Positions 19,068 to 27,541 of a stretch of 47,850 nt of DNA are shown here, in pieces. A model generated the notes under the pieces. The model did no database searches, had not been told where the DNA came from, and saw only the letters and a list, made by a program, of their open reading frames with translations. The first letter of the stretch is position 1. Every line of letters begins with the position of its first letter. Source of the stretch: Shewanella nanhaiensis. GTDB lineage: Bacteria > Pseudomonadota > Gammaproteobacteria > Enterobacterales > Shewanellaceae. The position numbers were made by a program, and so were the translations under genes. The stretch spans positions 1-47,850 of the forward strand of contig NZ_JAHZST010000026.1 of the NCBI RefSeq assembly GCF_019457885.1, given 5' to 3'.

Positions 19068-19958
19068 ATGTTGGAAAATGACATCAGACTTGCCGTTAAA
19101 GTTGCGCTTGAGGAAGACTTAGGCTATCAGGATGAAAGCAGCTCAAGCAGTGAGCAAGCACAAGAAAGAGCATCGGCTGACATTACCGCACAACTCATCC
19201 CTGCAGACCGACATGCTCAAGCTAGCTTAATTACCCGTGAAGAGGGTGTATTTTGTGGAAAAGCATGGGCCGAACAGGTCTTTAACCAATTAGGCGGAGA
19301 GGTTGCTCTGCATTGGCATGTAGATGACGGCGACCTTTTAGTACCTAACCAAGTGCTTTGTGAATTTTCAGGCCCAGCACGCGCCATACTCACTGGCGAA
19401 CGTACGGCCATGAACTTCATCCAAACTCTTTCTGGTGTCGCGACATTAACTAAGCAGTATACAGATAGGATCGCAGCAACAAATACTAGGCTTCTTGATA
19501 CCAGAAAAACGATACCAGGGTTAAGAACAGCACAAAAGTATGCAGTAACCTGTGGTGGTGGAAAAAACCATCGTATAGGTCTGTTTGATGCTTTTCTTAT
19601 AAAAGAGAACCACATCATGGCTTGCGGTGGTATCGCTCAGGCGATCTCAAAAGCACGTGAACTTCACCCAGATAAGCTGGTAGAGGTCGAAGTTGAAAGT
19701 ATTTTAGAGCTCCAGCAAGCGTTAGAGGCGGGCTCTGACATCATCATGCTGGATAATTTTGATGTCACTATGATGATAGCCGCGGTTGAGCTAAACAAGC
19801 GTCTTCCTGATGCTCAACAAGCCAAACTTGAGGTTTCCGGCAATGTAACACTCGAGACGATTGGCGATTTTGCGAAAACTGGCGTGGATTATATCTCTGT
19901 AGGTGCATTAACTAAACATGTCAAAGCACTGGATCTCTCTCTTCGACTTAAGAGCTAA
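19068..19958 (+). CDS. nadC: nicotinate-nucleotide pyrophosphorylase, carboxylating (quinolinate phosphoribosyltransferase)
   Basis: 296 residues. Converts quinolinate and PRPP to nicotinate mononucleotide and CO2 in de novo NAD synthesis. Signature stretches TRKTIPGLRTAQKYAV, GGGKNHRIGLFD and VEVEVESILELQQAL are intact. The ATG at 19068 follows CAAGGAC at good spacing and gives the family start MLENDIRLAVKVALEEDLGY; an upstream in-frame ATG (18963) would add 35 residues without homology. Residues about 20-38 carry a Ser/Glu/Gln-rich insertion (ESSSSSEQAQERASA) before the conserved DITAQLIP. Divergent from ampD; a terminator-like hairpin follows. Confidence 0.96.
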   Translation: MLENDIRLAVKVALEEDLGYQDESSSSSEQAQERASADITAQLIPADRHAQASLITREEGVFCGKAWAEQVFNQLGGEVALHWHVDDGDLLVPNQVLCEFSGPARAILTGERTAMNFIQTLSGVATLTKQYTDRIAATNTRLLDTRKTIPGLRTAQKYAVTCGGGKNHRIGLFDAFLIKENHIMACGGIAQAISKARELHPDKLVEVEVESILELQQALEAGSDIIMLDNFDVTMMIAAVELNKRLPDAQQAKLEVSGNVTLETIGDFAKTGVDYISVGALTKHVKALDLSLRLKS

Positions 19959-20001
19959 CTGATTCTAGCAAACCTCAGTCTGAAAATTAAAGCTAAAACA
20001 G

Positions 20002-20036
20002 AGCCTGTATCCTGTATATAGTCACAGGCTTTGTCT
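20002..20036 (+). terminator. probable nadC terminator
   Basis: AGCCTGT (20002-20008) pairs with ACAGGCT (20024-20030), followed by TTGTCT. The loop is 15 nt and the T-tract is weak, so confidence is moderate. Confidence 0.5.
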
Positions 20037-20076
20037 CCCCTTATCCATTTCATTTACGCCATTTACTATACCTTCT

Positions 20077-20245
20077 TCTTGAATTGCTACTATTCAAGAG
20101 GAGATACAAAAAATTAACATTTAACATTTAAAAAATGGTTAATTGTTAAACCAAACATAATTTTGCGGTTCAGATATCAACCAGAATAAAACCCTGCAAC
20201 TTGCGACTAAAATTTGACGAAACTGACGAAATCGTCAGTTTTTCG
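20077..20245 (+). ncRNA. candidate small RNA or leader segment ending in an orphan terminator
   Basis: No ORF lies upstream of a clean terminator-like hairpin at 20221-20240 (AACTGACG, loop AAAT, CGTCAGTT) followed by TTTCG. A second hairpin at 20077-20099 (TCTTGAAT/ATTCAAGA) marks the upstream part. Either a short RNA ends here, or transcription toward pilA is attenuated here. The 5' end is not defined; no convincing promoter was found. Confidence 0.35.
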
Positions 20246-20375
20246 TACAGAGCCAAAAAAATGTTAGAACTTTTCGACCGCTAAATTGTAAACAATAGAC
20301 GAATTTACCGCGAAATTAGTACTTTGTTGCAATCTCCTGTTCCATTATCATTAACTTTGTACTAACTTTGGACGT

Positions 20376-20707
20376 AGGCGAGATGGCCATTTCGGCCAGC
20401 CTCACCTTAAGGTCACTTTAAATTTTATTTAAGGAGCCGCTCAACCTTTCGAAACCAGTATAAAAACTGGTATTGAACTGGAGGAGAACATAAGGTGCGG
20501 TTTGCCGAAATAGAGTTATAACGAATCTACACCACTGGGTGTAACAAACTTTTAACAGTTAGCAAATTGACAAATATAGAAACAGATTGGCGAAATTTAA
20601 CAGCGACAAACTTAGTCAGTAGCAACCGAGTCATAGTTATCCCTAAGGTTTCATTACCAGACCTAAACTAATGAAACTTATTTATAGGTAAAACTTATGG
20701 TTTAGGT
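20376..20707 (+). other. structured 5' region upstream of pilA with candidate pseudoknot
   Basis: Serial hairpins occupy the gene-free region before pilA. At 20376-20407 a stem is capped by TGGCC/GGCCA. At 20454-20471 ACCAGT pairs with ACTGGT, and at 20528-20543 TACACC pairs with GGTGTA. At 20648-20677 a perfect 9-bp stem GTTTCATTA/TAATGAAAC forms. The loop of the last one (ACCTAAAC, 20661-20668) is exactly complementary to GTTTAGGT at 20700-20707, which would make an H-type pseudoknot about 100 nt before the pilA start. None of these matches the c-di-GMP-I riboswitch core. Whether the whole stretch is one transcript is unknown. Confidence 0.45.
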
Positions 20708-20804
20708 TGATTCAGGATGAAACAGCTAGCGCAGGAGCACCCAGACTAAGTGAGCTATACTAAATGCATTAATGAGGTTCTATGTTTGTCGACGGAGAGA
20801 GAAA

Positions 20805-21233
20805 ATGAAAGGTATTCAATTAACCAAAAAGCTAAACAAGCAAGCCAAGGGTTTCACCCTTATTGAATTAATGATCGTTGTTGCAATTATCGGTATTCTC
20901 GCCGCAGTTGCACTACCCGCTTATCGTGAATACGTCGCAACATCTCACGGTGGTGCAGTTATGAAAGGAGTTGCAGGATATGTATCTAAAGCTCAAGCTT
21001 GTATCCAAACAAATATTGGTTGTGTGACTCTAGCGGCTGAAATAACAGCCGATGGTAATATTACCGCTACACCAGCAGTAGCCGAAGCGACAGCTACAGA
21101 TTTAGCCTATACTGATGGCGCCTGTGTAGTTACAGCTCAAATTGGCGCTGATGGTGCCCTTGCATATACTTCAGCAGCTGGTGCTGACGGTACAGCAACT
21201 GCTGCACAATGTCAGGAAGGTGCTGGTTTGTAA
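20805..21233 (+). CDS. pilA: type IV major pilin, prepilin
   Basis: 142-residue prepilin with a 16-residue basic leader cut at KG/FTLIE. The mature protein begins Phe with Glu at position 5 and the hydrophobic helix FTLIELMIVVAIIGILAA, so it is a type IVa pilin assembled into the pilus fibre. The globular part is short and Ala/Thr/Gly-rich with four cysteines (66, 73, 107, 136 in the precursor), two pairs rather than the usual one. The ATG at 20805 follows CGGAGAGAG; an upstream ATG at 20772 would add a non-leader-like extension. First gene of the pil cluster, preceded by an unusually long structured gap. Confidence 0.94.
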   Translation: MKGIQLTKKLNKQAKGFTLIELMIVVAIIGILAAVALPAYREYVATSHGGAVMKGVAGYVSKAQACIQTNIGCVTLAAEITADGNITATPAVAEATATDLAYTDGACVVTAQIGADGALAYTSAAGADGTATAAQCQEGAGL

Positions 21234-21243
21234 TATCTTTGTT

Positions 21244-21280
21244 TAGCCAAAGGCCAATTTTAATGACTGGTCTTTGGCTA
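21244..21280 (+). terminator. pilA-pilB intercistronic hairpin, partial terminator or stabiliser
   Basis: AGCCAAAGGCCA (21245-21256) pairs with TGGTCTTTGGCT (21268-21279) with one G-U pair, extended by T21244-A21280. It follows the pilA stop codon by about 10 bp. Without a T-tract it probably stabilises abundant pilA mRNA and lowers readthrough into pilB. Confidence 0.55.
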
Positions 21281-21334
21281 TTGCCAACCATTCTTTCAGC
21301 TAGTTTTAGTTTACTCTATTAAGAAAGAGGATAA

Positions 21335-23044
21335 ATGCCAACAACTGGGCTACATCTTGGTCTCTCCACACTTTTTATCCGTAAAAATTTGCTCACAGAG
21401 GAGCAGATCGCTTCCTCTATCACCAAATCTAGACAAAGCAAACAATCTCTTGTTTCCACTGTTATCTCTGAAAAGTTAATTTCGGCTCGTGAAATTGCAG
21501 AACTCTGTTATGAAGAGTATGGCACCCCGCTGCTTGATCTCGATGAGTTCGATATTGCTAGCATTCCTGAAGATTTTCTTAATAAGAAACTAATTGAAAA
21601 ACATAAATGCCTGCCACTTTTTAAACGGGGAAACCGCCTCTATATCGGCACCTCAGATCCAACTAACATTGCCGCTTTAGAGGATTTCCAGTTCAGTGCA
21701 GGTTTGCATGCCGAAGCTATATTAGTCGAAGATGACAAGCTCACTAAAGCATTAGAAAAGGTGCTTGAGGAAGATATATCAGCGCTAGATATTGGCGGCA
21801 TAGATGAAGATGCGCTAGCCGGCATTGAAGTTGAAGATACAAGTAAACGCGATGATGATCAAAATGGAGAGGGAGGTGATGATGCGCCAATTGTTATCTA
21901 TATCAATAAAATTCTTACCGATGCTATCCGCAAGGGAGCCTCAGATCTCCACTTTGAACCCTACGAGAAGCGCTATCGTATCCGCTTTCGTATTGACGGC
22001 ATACTTCATGAAGTATCAGAACCTCCAGTCAACTTATCAGGCCGAATATCCGCCCGTTTAAAGGTGATGTCAAAGCTAGATATTGCCGAGCGTCGTGTGC
22101 CACAAGATGGCCGCATCAAGATGAAGCTTTCACGCACAAAATCTATCGATTTTCGTGTGAGCACTCTTCCCACAATTTGGGGAGAAAAGATAGTAATGCG
22201 TATCTTAGACTCCTCTTCGGCGCAACTTGGCATTGAAAAACTAGGTTATGAGGATGATCAAAGGCAGCTTTATGAAGAGATGCTCTCGAAACCTCAGGGA
22301 ATGATCCTAGTCACGGGCCCTACTGGTTCTGGTAAAACCGTCTCTCTCTATACAGGCCTTAACATCTTAAATACCGAAGAGCGCAACATCTCCACAGCAG
22401 AAGATCCAGTTGAAATCAATCTCGAAGGTGTAAACCAGGTTCATATCAACCTTAAAGCTGGGCTAACTTTCGCTTCAGCGCTGCGCTCATTCCTACGTCA
22501 AGATCCTGATGTGGTGATGGTGGGTGAGATCCGAGACTTAGAAACCGCGGAGATAGCCATTAAAGCGGCTCAAACTGGTCATTTAGTACTCTCAACTTTG
22601 CATACTAACTCAGCCGCAGAGACACTCACTCGACTAATTAATATGGGCGTGCCAGGATATAACATTGCCAGCTCAGTAAACCTGATTATTGCTCAGCGTT
22701 TAGCTCGAAGACTCTGCCCTGAGTGTAAACAACCAGAAAATATCCCTGAACATGAACTTCAAAAGCTCGGATTCCCACATGAGTTAATTGACAAGGGAAT
22801 AACCATATACAAGCCTATAGGTTGTGATTTGTGCTCTGGAGGTTACAAGGGGCGAGTGGGTATATATGAAGTAATGAAGATGTCAGATGAGATAGCTCGT
22901 ACTATTATGGAGGGAGGTAACTCTCTACAAATTGCCAATCAAGCTAAAACTCAAGGTATGCGGGACTTAAGAGGCTCAGGACTTTTAAAAGTCGTTCAAG
23001 GTGTCACTAGCATTACTGAGATCAATCGCGTCACTAGCTTTTAG
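21335..23044 (+). CDS. pilB: type IV pilus assembly ATPase (extension motor)
   Basis: 569 residues, cytoplasmic hexameric ATPase driving pilus extension. N-terminal MshEN/T2SSE-N-type domain (1-150), then the GspE core with Walker A GPTGSGKT (328-335), the Asp-box region around EDPVEINLEG, and a Walker-B-like stretch VVMVGEIRDLETAE. A C-terminal zinc tetracysteine pairs LCPEC with CDLC. An AGAGG ribosome site precedes the ATG. Sits between pilA and pilC in the standard pilABCD order. Confidence 0.97.
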   Translation: MPTTGLHLGLSTLFIRKNLLTEEQIASSITKSRQSKQSLVSTVISEKLISAREIAELCYEEYGTPLLDLDEFDIASIPEDFLNKKLIEKHKCLPLFKRGNRLYIGTSDPTNIAALEDFQFSAGLHAEAILVEDDKLTKALEKVLEEDISALDIGGIDEDALAGIEVEDTSKRDDDQNGEGGDDAPIVIYINKILTDAIRKGASDLHFEPYEKRYRIRFRIDGILHEVSEPPVNLSGRISARLKVMSKLDIAERRVPQDGRIKMKLSRTKSIDFRVSTLPTIWGEKIVMRILDSSSAQLGIEKLGYEDDQRQLYEEMLSKPQGMILVTGPTGSGKTVSLYTGLNILNTEERNISTAEDPVEINLEGVNQVHINLKAGLTFASALRSFLRQDPDVVMVGEIRDLETAEIAIKAAQTGHLVLSTLHTNSAAETLTRLINMGVPGYNIASSVNLIIAQRLARRLCPECKQPENIPEHELQKLGFPHELIDKGITIYKPIGCDLCSGGYKGRVGIYEVMKMSDEIARTIMEGGNSLQIANQAKTQGMRDLRGSGLLKVVQGVTSITEINRVTSF

Positions 23045-23095
23045 TTTTAATATTTATCTAACTTCCTATATATCTAAGTAGCAAAGGAATGAACC

Positions 23096-24358
23096 ATGGC
23101 CACGGCAACAGCAAGTAAAAAAACCAATAAAAAAACAGCCAAGGCCCAACCTAAGGTTTTCACCTATGAGTGGAAAGGCCTAAACCGTGATGGCAAAAAA
23201 ACCTCAGGTGAACTTCGTGGAGCAACGATCGCAGAGGTAAAAAGCCAGCTAAAATCCCAGGGCGTTAACCCTAAATCAGTAAAGAAAAAAGCCGCATCTC
23301 TTTTTAAACTCGGCGATCCTAAAATAACAGCCATGGATATCGCCATGGTCACTCGCCAGATAGCCACCATGCTTCAAGCTGGTGTCCCACTAGTAACAAC
23401 CATAGAGATGTTGGGTCGAGGTCACGAAAAAGCAAAGATGCGAGAGCTATTAGGTACGATCTTAACTGAGATACAGTCAGGTATTCCACTTTCCGATGCG
23501 CTTCGCCCCCACAGGCAATATTTTGACGATCTCTATGTGGATCTTGTCGCAGCTGGAGAGCATTCTGGCTCTCTCGATGCAGTATTTGAGCGTATTGCCC
23601 TCTATAAAGAGAAAGCTGAGGCTCTCAAATCTAAAATAAAAAAAGCCATGTTCTACCCAGCAGCCGTTGTCATCGTTGCTGTAGGTGTAACAACTATGTT
23701 GCTAGTCTTTGTGGTTCCTCAATTTCAGGAGATCTTCTCAGGTTTTGGTGCAGAGCTACCGGCTTTTACACAGCTAGTGATTAACATATCTGAAGCGCTT
23801 CAAGCATCATGGTACATCTTTGCCATTACTATTATTGTTGCTGTTTTTCTATTTCGTCGCACTCACCTGCACTCGCAAACCTTCAGAGATAAGGTCGATG
23901 CACTTGTCTTAAAAATACCAGCCATAGGTCCTATCCTACATAAAGCCGCTATGGCGCGATTTGCAAGAACCTTAGCAACAACCTTCGCTGCGGGTGTCCC
24001 CCTTATAGAGGGCTTGGAGTCTGCTGCTGGTGCTTCGGGTAATGCAGTGTATCGTAATGCACTGCTCAAAGTGCGCTCTGAAGTGATGTCGGGCATGCAG
24101 ATGAATGTCGCCATGAGAACAACAGGGCTTTTCCCAGATATGCTAATTCAGATGGTGATGATAGGCGAAGAATCAGGCTCGTTGGATAATATGCTTAATA
24201 AAGTGGCTAATATCTATGAGATGCAGGTAGATGATGCCGTAGATGGACTATCTAGCCTAATCGAGCCTATTATGATGGTGGTCATCGGCACTCTAGTTGG
24301 TGGCTTAATCGTCGCCATGTATCTACCTATTTTTCAGATAGGAAAGATTGTCAGCTAG
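23096..24358 (+). CDS. pilC: type IV pilus inner-membrane platform protein
   Basis: 420 residues, GspF family, inner-membrane platform coupling PilB/PilT motors to pilus assembly. Lysine-rich start, then two GspF repeats each followed by hydrophobic segments (about 200-225, 240-260 and 385-410). Typical stretches ITAMDIAMVTRQIATMLQAGVPL and FARTLATTFAAGVPL mark the start of each repeat. 51 bp after pilB. Confidence 0.96.
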   Translation: MATATASKKTNKKTAKAQPKVFTYEWKGLNRDGKKTSGELRGATIAEVKSQLKSQGVNPKSVKKKAASLFKLGDPKITAMDIAMVTRQIATMLQAGVPLVTTIEMLGRGHEKAKMRELLGTILTEIQSGIPLSDALRPHRQYFDDLYVDLVAAGEHSGSLDAVFERIALYKEKAEALKSKIKKAMFYPAAVVIVAVGVTTMLLVFVVPQFQEIFSGFGAELPAFTQLVINISEALQASWYIFAITIIVAVFLFRRTHLHSQTFRDKVDALVLKIPAIGPILHKAAMARFARTLATTFAAGVPLIEGLESAAGASGNAVYRNALLKVRSEVMSGMQMNVAMRTTGLFPDMLIQMVMIGEESGSLDNMLNKVANIYEMQVDDAVDGLSSLIEPIMMVVIGTLVGGLIVAMYLPIFQIGKIVS

Positions 24359-24459
24359 GCAGCCAGAGCATAGCTGAATATAATCATGGCTTCCTAACCA
24401 CTTAAAGCGTCAGTTAAAATACTGACTAATAATAACGCCAAATAAGAAACTAAAACTCC

Positions 24460-25371
24460 ATGTCCGAATTTATTTCAACCATGAGCCATAACTTGTGGCT
24501 CTTTGCCATGATTAGTTTTGTTTTTGCAGCCGTTATCGGCAGCTTTCTCAATGTCGTCATTCACCGCTTACCAGTAATGATGAAGCGAGAGTGGCAGCAG
24601 GAGTGCAACCAATACCTGAATGAATACCATGAAGCGCTAATTAAGCCTATTGCTAAGAAACTAGAAAATCCAATTGATAGTTATCCTGAAAAATACAACT
24701 TAATCATACCTAATTCAGCATGCCCAAAATGTGGCACCAATATAAAACCTTGGCATAACCTCCCTATTCTTGGATGGCTAATGCTTAAAGGCAAATGTGC
24801 ATCATGTCAGACTCATATTTCAGCCAGATACCCTGTTATAGAGTTATTGACTGGGTTAGCTATCGCATTTCTGGCACTTCATTTTGGCCCAAGCATTGAG
24901 TTTGCCTTAGCCACGATATTAACTTTTGGCTTGATCGTCTTGACTGGGATAGATCTTGACGAAATGCTGTTACCAGACCAAATCACCCTCCCACTGCTCT
25001 GGCTAGGACTTATCATCAACCTCAACGGTACTTTTGCTAGCCCAACTGATGCCATTATTGGTGCTGCAGCCGGTTACATTAGTCTCTGGAGTGTATTTTG
25101 GGGGTTTAAGCTATTAACAGGCAAGGAAGGGATGGGTTATGGCGACTTTAAGCTATTAGCCGTATTCGGTGCTTGGCTGGGTTGGCAACTACTCCCCATA
25201 ATAGTATTACTCTCTTCACTCGTCGGAGCTATTATTGGTATTGGATTGATTGTGACAAAAAAAATCAATCACACAAACCCTATCCCGTTTGGCCCCTATA
25301 TCGCTATCGCGGGTTGGATAGCCATGATATGGGGCTCAAGTATCAACGCTTGGTACCTCTCCACCCTTTAG
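24460..25371 (+). CDS. pilD: prepilin peptidase / N-methyltransferase
   Basis: 303-residue inner-membrane aspartic protease that removes prepilin leaders and methylates the new N-terminal Phe. Two CxxC pairs (ACPKCGTN and CASCQTH) form the zinc-binding cytoplasmic loop. Catalytic aspartates lie in GIDLDEMLLPD and GYGDFK. About seven to eight hydrophobic segments. It would process PilA and also type II secretion pseudopilins. Ends 37 bp before coaE. Confidence 0.96.
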   Translation: MSEFISTMSHNLWLFAMISFVFAAVIGSFLNVVIHRLPVMMKREWQQECNQYLNEYHEALIKPIAKKLENPIDSYPEKYNLIIPNSACPKCGTNIKPWHNLPILGWLMLKGKCASCQTHISARYPVIELLTGLAIAFLALHFGPSIEFALATILTFGLIVLTGIDLDEMLLPDQITLPLLWLGLIINLNGTFASPTDAIIGAAAGYISLWSVFWGFKLLTGKEGMGYGDFKLLAVFGAWLGWQLLPIIVLLSSLVGAIIGIGLIVTKKINHTNPIPFGPYIAIAGWIAMIWGSSINAWYLSTL

Positions 25372-25408
25372 AATCAAATGTTAGAGACACCTTTTAGGCT
25401 ATAGAGAC

Positions 25409-26014
25409 ATGACAAATTTAGTAGTTGGGTTAACAGGTGGAATTGGCAGTGGTAAAACAACCGTTGCCAATATATTTGCAGAGTTAGGCATTGAACTAGT
25501 CGACGCCGATATTGTTGCACGTGAAGTGGTTGCAATAGGATCGCTTGGGCTCACTAAAATAACTCAACACTTTGGTGCCGATATTCTTAACTCTGACTCC
25601 ACACTAAACAGAGCTAAACTTAGGGAACATATTTTTTCAAAACCCGAAGAACTAGAGTGGCTAAATGCCCTATTGCATCCCATTATCCGTGCAGAGATGT
25701 TAAAGCAACTCGATAATACCCGCTCACCCTATAGCATTTTGATTGCTCCCTTGCTATTTGAGAATGGATTAGATAGGTTAGTAGATCGAACACTTTTGGT
25801 TGATATTTCACCAGAGCAACAACGCAATAGAACAAAGATCAGGGACTCAGTAACTGCAGAGCAGATACAGAAGATAATAGATAGCCAAGCTTCAAGAGAA
25901 GAGAAGCTGTCAAAAGCTGATGATGTCATCGACAATCATGGAGAGAGATCGGCACTTAGAAATAAAGTGGTTGCATTACATAATAATTATTTAAAATTGT
26001 CCAATAACACTTAA
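25409..26014 (+). CDS. coaE: dephospho-CoA kinase
   Basis: 201 residues, last step of CoA synthesis (phosphorylates the ribose 3'-OH of dephospho-CoA). P-loop GGIGSGKT (10-17), then LVDADIVAREVV and the lid motif around LLFENGLDRLVD. Ribosome site is weak, so translation probably depends on pilD upstream. The pilD-coaE-zapD-yacG-mutT order is conserved in gammaproteobacteria. Confidence 0.96.
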   Translation: MTNLVVGLTGGIGSGKTTVANIFAELGIELVDADIVAREVVAIGSLGLTKITQHFGADILNSDSTLNRAKLREHIFSKPEELEWLNALLHPIIRAEMLKQLDNTRSPYSILIAPLLFENGLDRLVDRTLLVDISPEQQRNRTKIRDSVTAEQIQKIIDSQASREEKLSKADDVIDNHGERSALRNKVVALHNNYLKLSNNT

Positions 26015-26022
26015 TCAATGCC

Positions 26023-26757
26023 ATGACAGAATTGACCTATGAACAACCTTTAAACGAAAAAACCAGAAGCTTTCTTCGATTAGAGTATTTATCACAGCAG
26101 CTCGAGACAAATGTGGAACAAGATCATCAACACAGATGCTTCTACCCGCTTTTTTCTTTGTGCGAATTAACCGAACGCTGTGACTATCGTGGTGAAGTGT
26201 TAAAGGATCTTGATAAACAGATAATCACACTCTCTAACTGGCAAACTCTTCCCCATATAGATAAACAACAGGTCGAACTCTATTTAAACCGCTTAGTCAC
26301 AGCCAAGGAAGCCCTACAAGCCTGCGACCGCCCAGGATCAGCACTTAAACAAGATCGTTTCTTAGCCGCACTAAGGCAGAGATTCAATATGCCGGGTGCC
26401 TGTTGTAACTTCGACCTCCCCCAGCTTCACTACTGGCTAGCTAAACCTTGGGATGTACGTCAGCAAGAATACCTAGCTTGGGTCGAGAATTTTACAGCCT
26501 TACTAAACCCAATAAAACTCCTGCTTGAACTCACCAGACAGACAACCCAATTCAACGATACCACGGCTAAAGTTGGTTTTTTTCAAGGTAATAGCAATCA
26601 AGCACTCTCAATGATACGAGTCAAAATTGACTCTCAACAGGGCTGCTACCCAACTATCAGTGGGCACAAAAATCGCTTTGCGATTCATTTTGTTCAATTT
26701 GAACAACAGAAACACTCAGATAAAACCATAGAATTCCAATTAGCCACCTGCGCTTAA
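26023..26757 (+). CDS. zapD: cell division protein ZapD (FtsZ-bundling)
   Basis: 244 residues. Matches ZapD/YacF, which crosslinks FtsZ filaments at the division ring. Conserved stretches: YEQPLNEKTRSFLRLEYL near the N-terminus, PGACCNFDLPQLHYWL in the middle and GCYPTISGHKNRFAIHF near the C-terminus. No catalytic site expected. Starts 8 bp after coaE. Confidence 0.94.
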   Translation: MTELTYEQPLNEKTRSFLRLEYLSQQLETNVEQDHQHRCFYPLFSLCELTERCDYRGEVLKDLDKQIITLSNWQTLPHIDKQQVELYLNRLVTAKEALQACDRPGSALKQDRFLAALRQRFNMPGACCNFDLPQLHYWLAKPWDVRQQEYLAWVENFTALLNPIKLLLELTRQTTQFNDTTAKVGFFQGNSNQALSMIRVKIDSQQGCYPTISGHKNRFAIHFVQFEQQKHSDKTIEFQLATCA

Positions 26758-26832
26758 AATCAGTATTATTACCCATCTCTCTAATCCCTTAGCGACAACA
26801 GTTTGCTAACCTAAGTAATTGAGTCTTACGTC

Positions 26833-27045
26833 ATGCCTACAAGTGTAAAGTGCCCTACCTGCCAAAAAGATGTGCTCTGGAATAACGAATCTAAATTTAA
26901 ACCTTTCTGCTGTGAACGCTGCAAGCTTATCGATCTTGGAGACTGGGCGTCAGAAAAGCATGCCATCCCCGTTAAACCCGAGTTTGATGCTGATGACTTA
27001 GATAACCTAGGTTATGACGAAGCTGATTTTTTCAAAGAGAATTAA
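26833..27045 (+). CDS. yacG: DNA gyrase inhibitor YacG, small zinc protein
   Basis: 70 residues. Zinc finger with Cys7, Cys10, Cys26 and Cys30 (CPTC and CCERC). The conserved KLIDLGDWASEKHAIP follows. E. coli YacG binds GyrB and inhibits gyrase. Acidic C-terminus. Separated from mutT by only 3 bp, so translation is likely coupled. Confidence 0.94.
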   Translation: MPTSVKCPTCQKDVLWNNESKFKPFCCERCKLIDLGDWASEKHAIPVKPEFDADDLDNLGYDEADFFKEN

Positions 27046-27048
27046 CCT

Positions 27049-27453
27049 ATGACAGACTCAGTAAAAAAGAGAGTACATGTTGCAGTAGGCGTTATCATCA
27101 ATGATAAACAAGAGGTTTTACTTGCAAAACGTCTTGATCATCTTCATCAAGGTGGAAAGTGGGAGTTTCCTGGCGGCAAAATTGAGCTAAATGAAACTGT
27201 AACGGATGCACTTAAGAGAGAACTCAAGGAGGAGGTCAATTTAGATGTTGCTTCAAGTAGCCCACTTATGGAAATAAATCACGATTATCCAGACAAGCAG
27301 GTGTTACTCGATATACACTTAGTCACTCATTTCGCAGGTAAAGCCACTGGTCTAGAGCAGCAAGAGGTCTGCTGGGTACCAAAAAAAGAGCTGGTAAATT
27401 ATGAGTTCCCAGATGCTAACAAGCCTATTCTTGACAAAATTTTAGCAGATTAA
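27049..27453 (+). CDS. mutT: 8-oxo-dGTP diphosphatase (Nudix)
   Basis: 134 residues. Nudix box at 43-65 (GKIELNE, then REL and EEV), with Asn instead of the usual Gly near its end. Hydrolyses 8-oxo-dGTP to prevent A:T to C:G mutations; the WEFPGGK stretch is typical of MutT. Last gene of the pil-coaE-zapD-yacG run, facing the metal permease across a bidirectional terminator. Confidence 0.93.
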   Translation: MTDSVKKRVHVAVGVIINDKQEVLLAKRLDHLHQGGKWEFPGGKIELNETVTDALKRELKEEVNLDVASSSPLMEINHDYPDKQVLLDIHLVTHFAGKATGLEQQEVCWVPKKELVNYEFPDANKPILDKILAD

Positions 27454-27487
27454 TACAGCTTAACTAAGCAGCAAAAATAATACTGCA

Positions 27488-27523
27488 CAAAAAAGCCAGT
27501 TGATACAATCAACTGGCTAGTTT
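27488..27523. terminator. bidirectional terminator between mutT and the permease
   Basis: AGCCAGTTGA (27494-27503) pairs perfectly with TCAACTGGCT (27509-27518) around a 5-nt loop. On minus it is followed by TTTTTTGTG; on plus the T-tract is weak. It mainly serves the minus-strand permease and probably also mutT. Confidence 0.8.
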
Positions 27524-27541
27524 AACACTCAGCTCATTGGA

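Noticed and set aside
20100..20805. c-di-GMP (GEMM-I) riboswitch upstream of pilA
   Set aside because: I looked for the GACGCAAAGCC core and its partner loop and found neither, although two c-di-GMP enzymes are encoded in the window.
20040..20805. Sigma-54 promoter (GG-N10-GC) for pilA
   Set aside because: No site with both the -24 GG and -12 GC at correct spacing was found; the nearest candidates are off by one or two bases.
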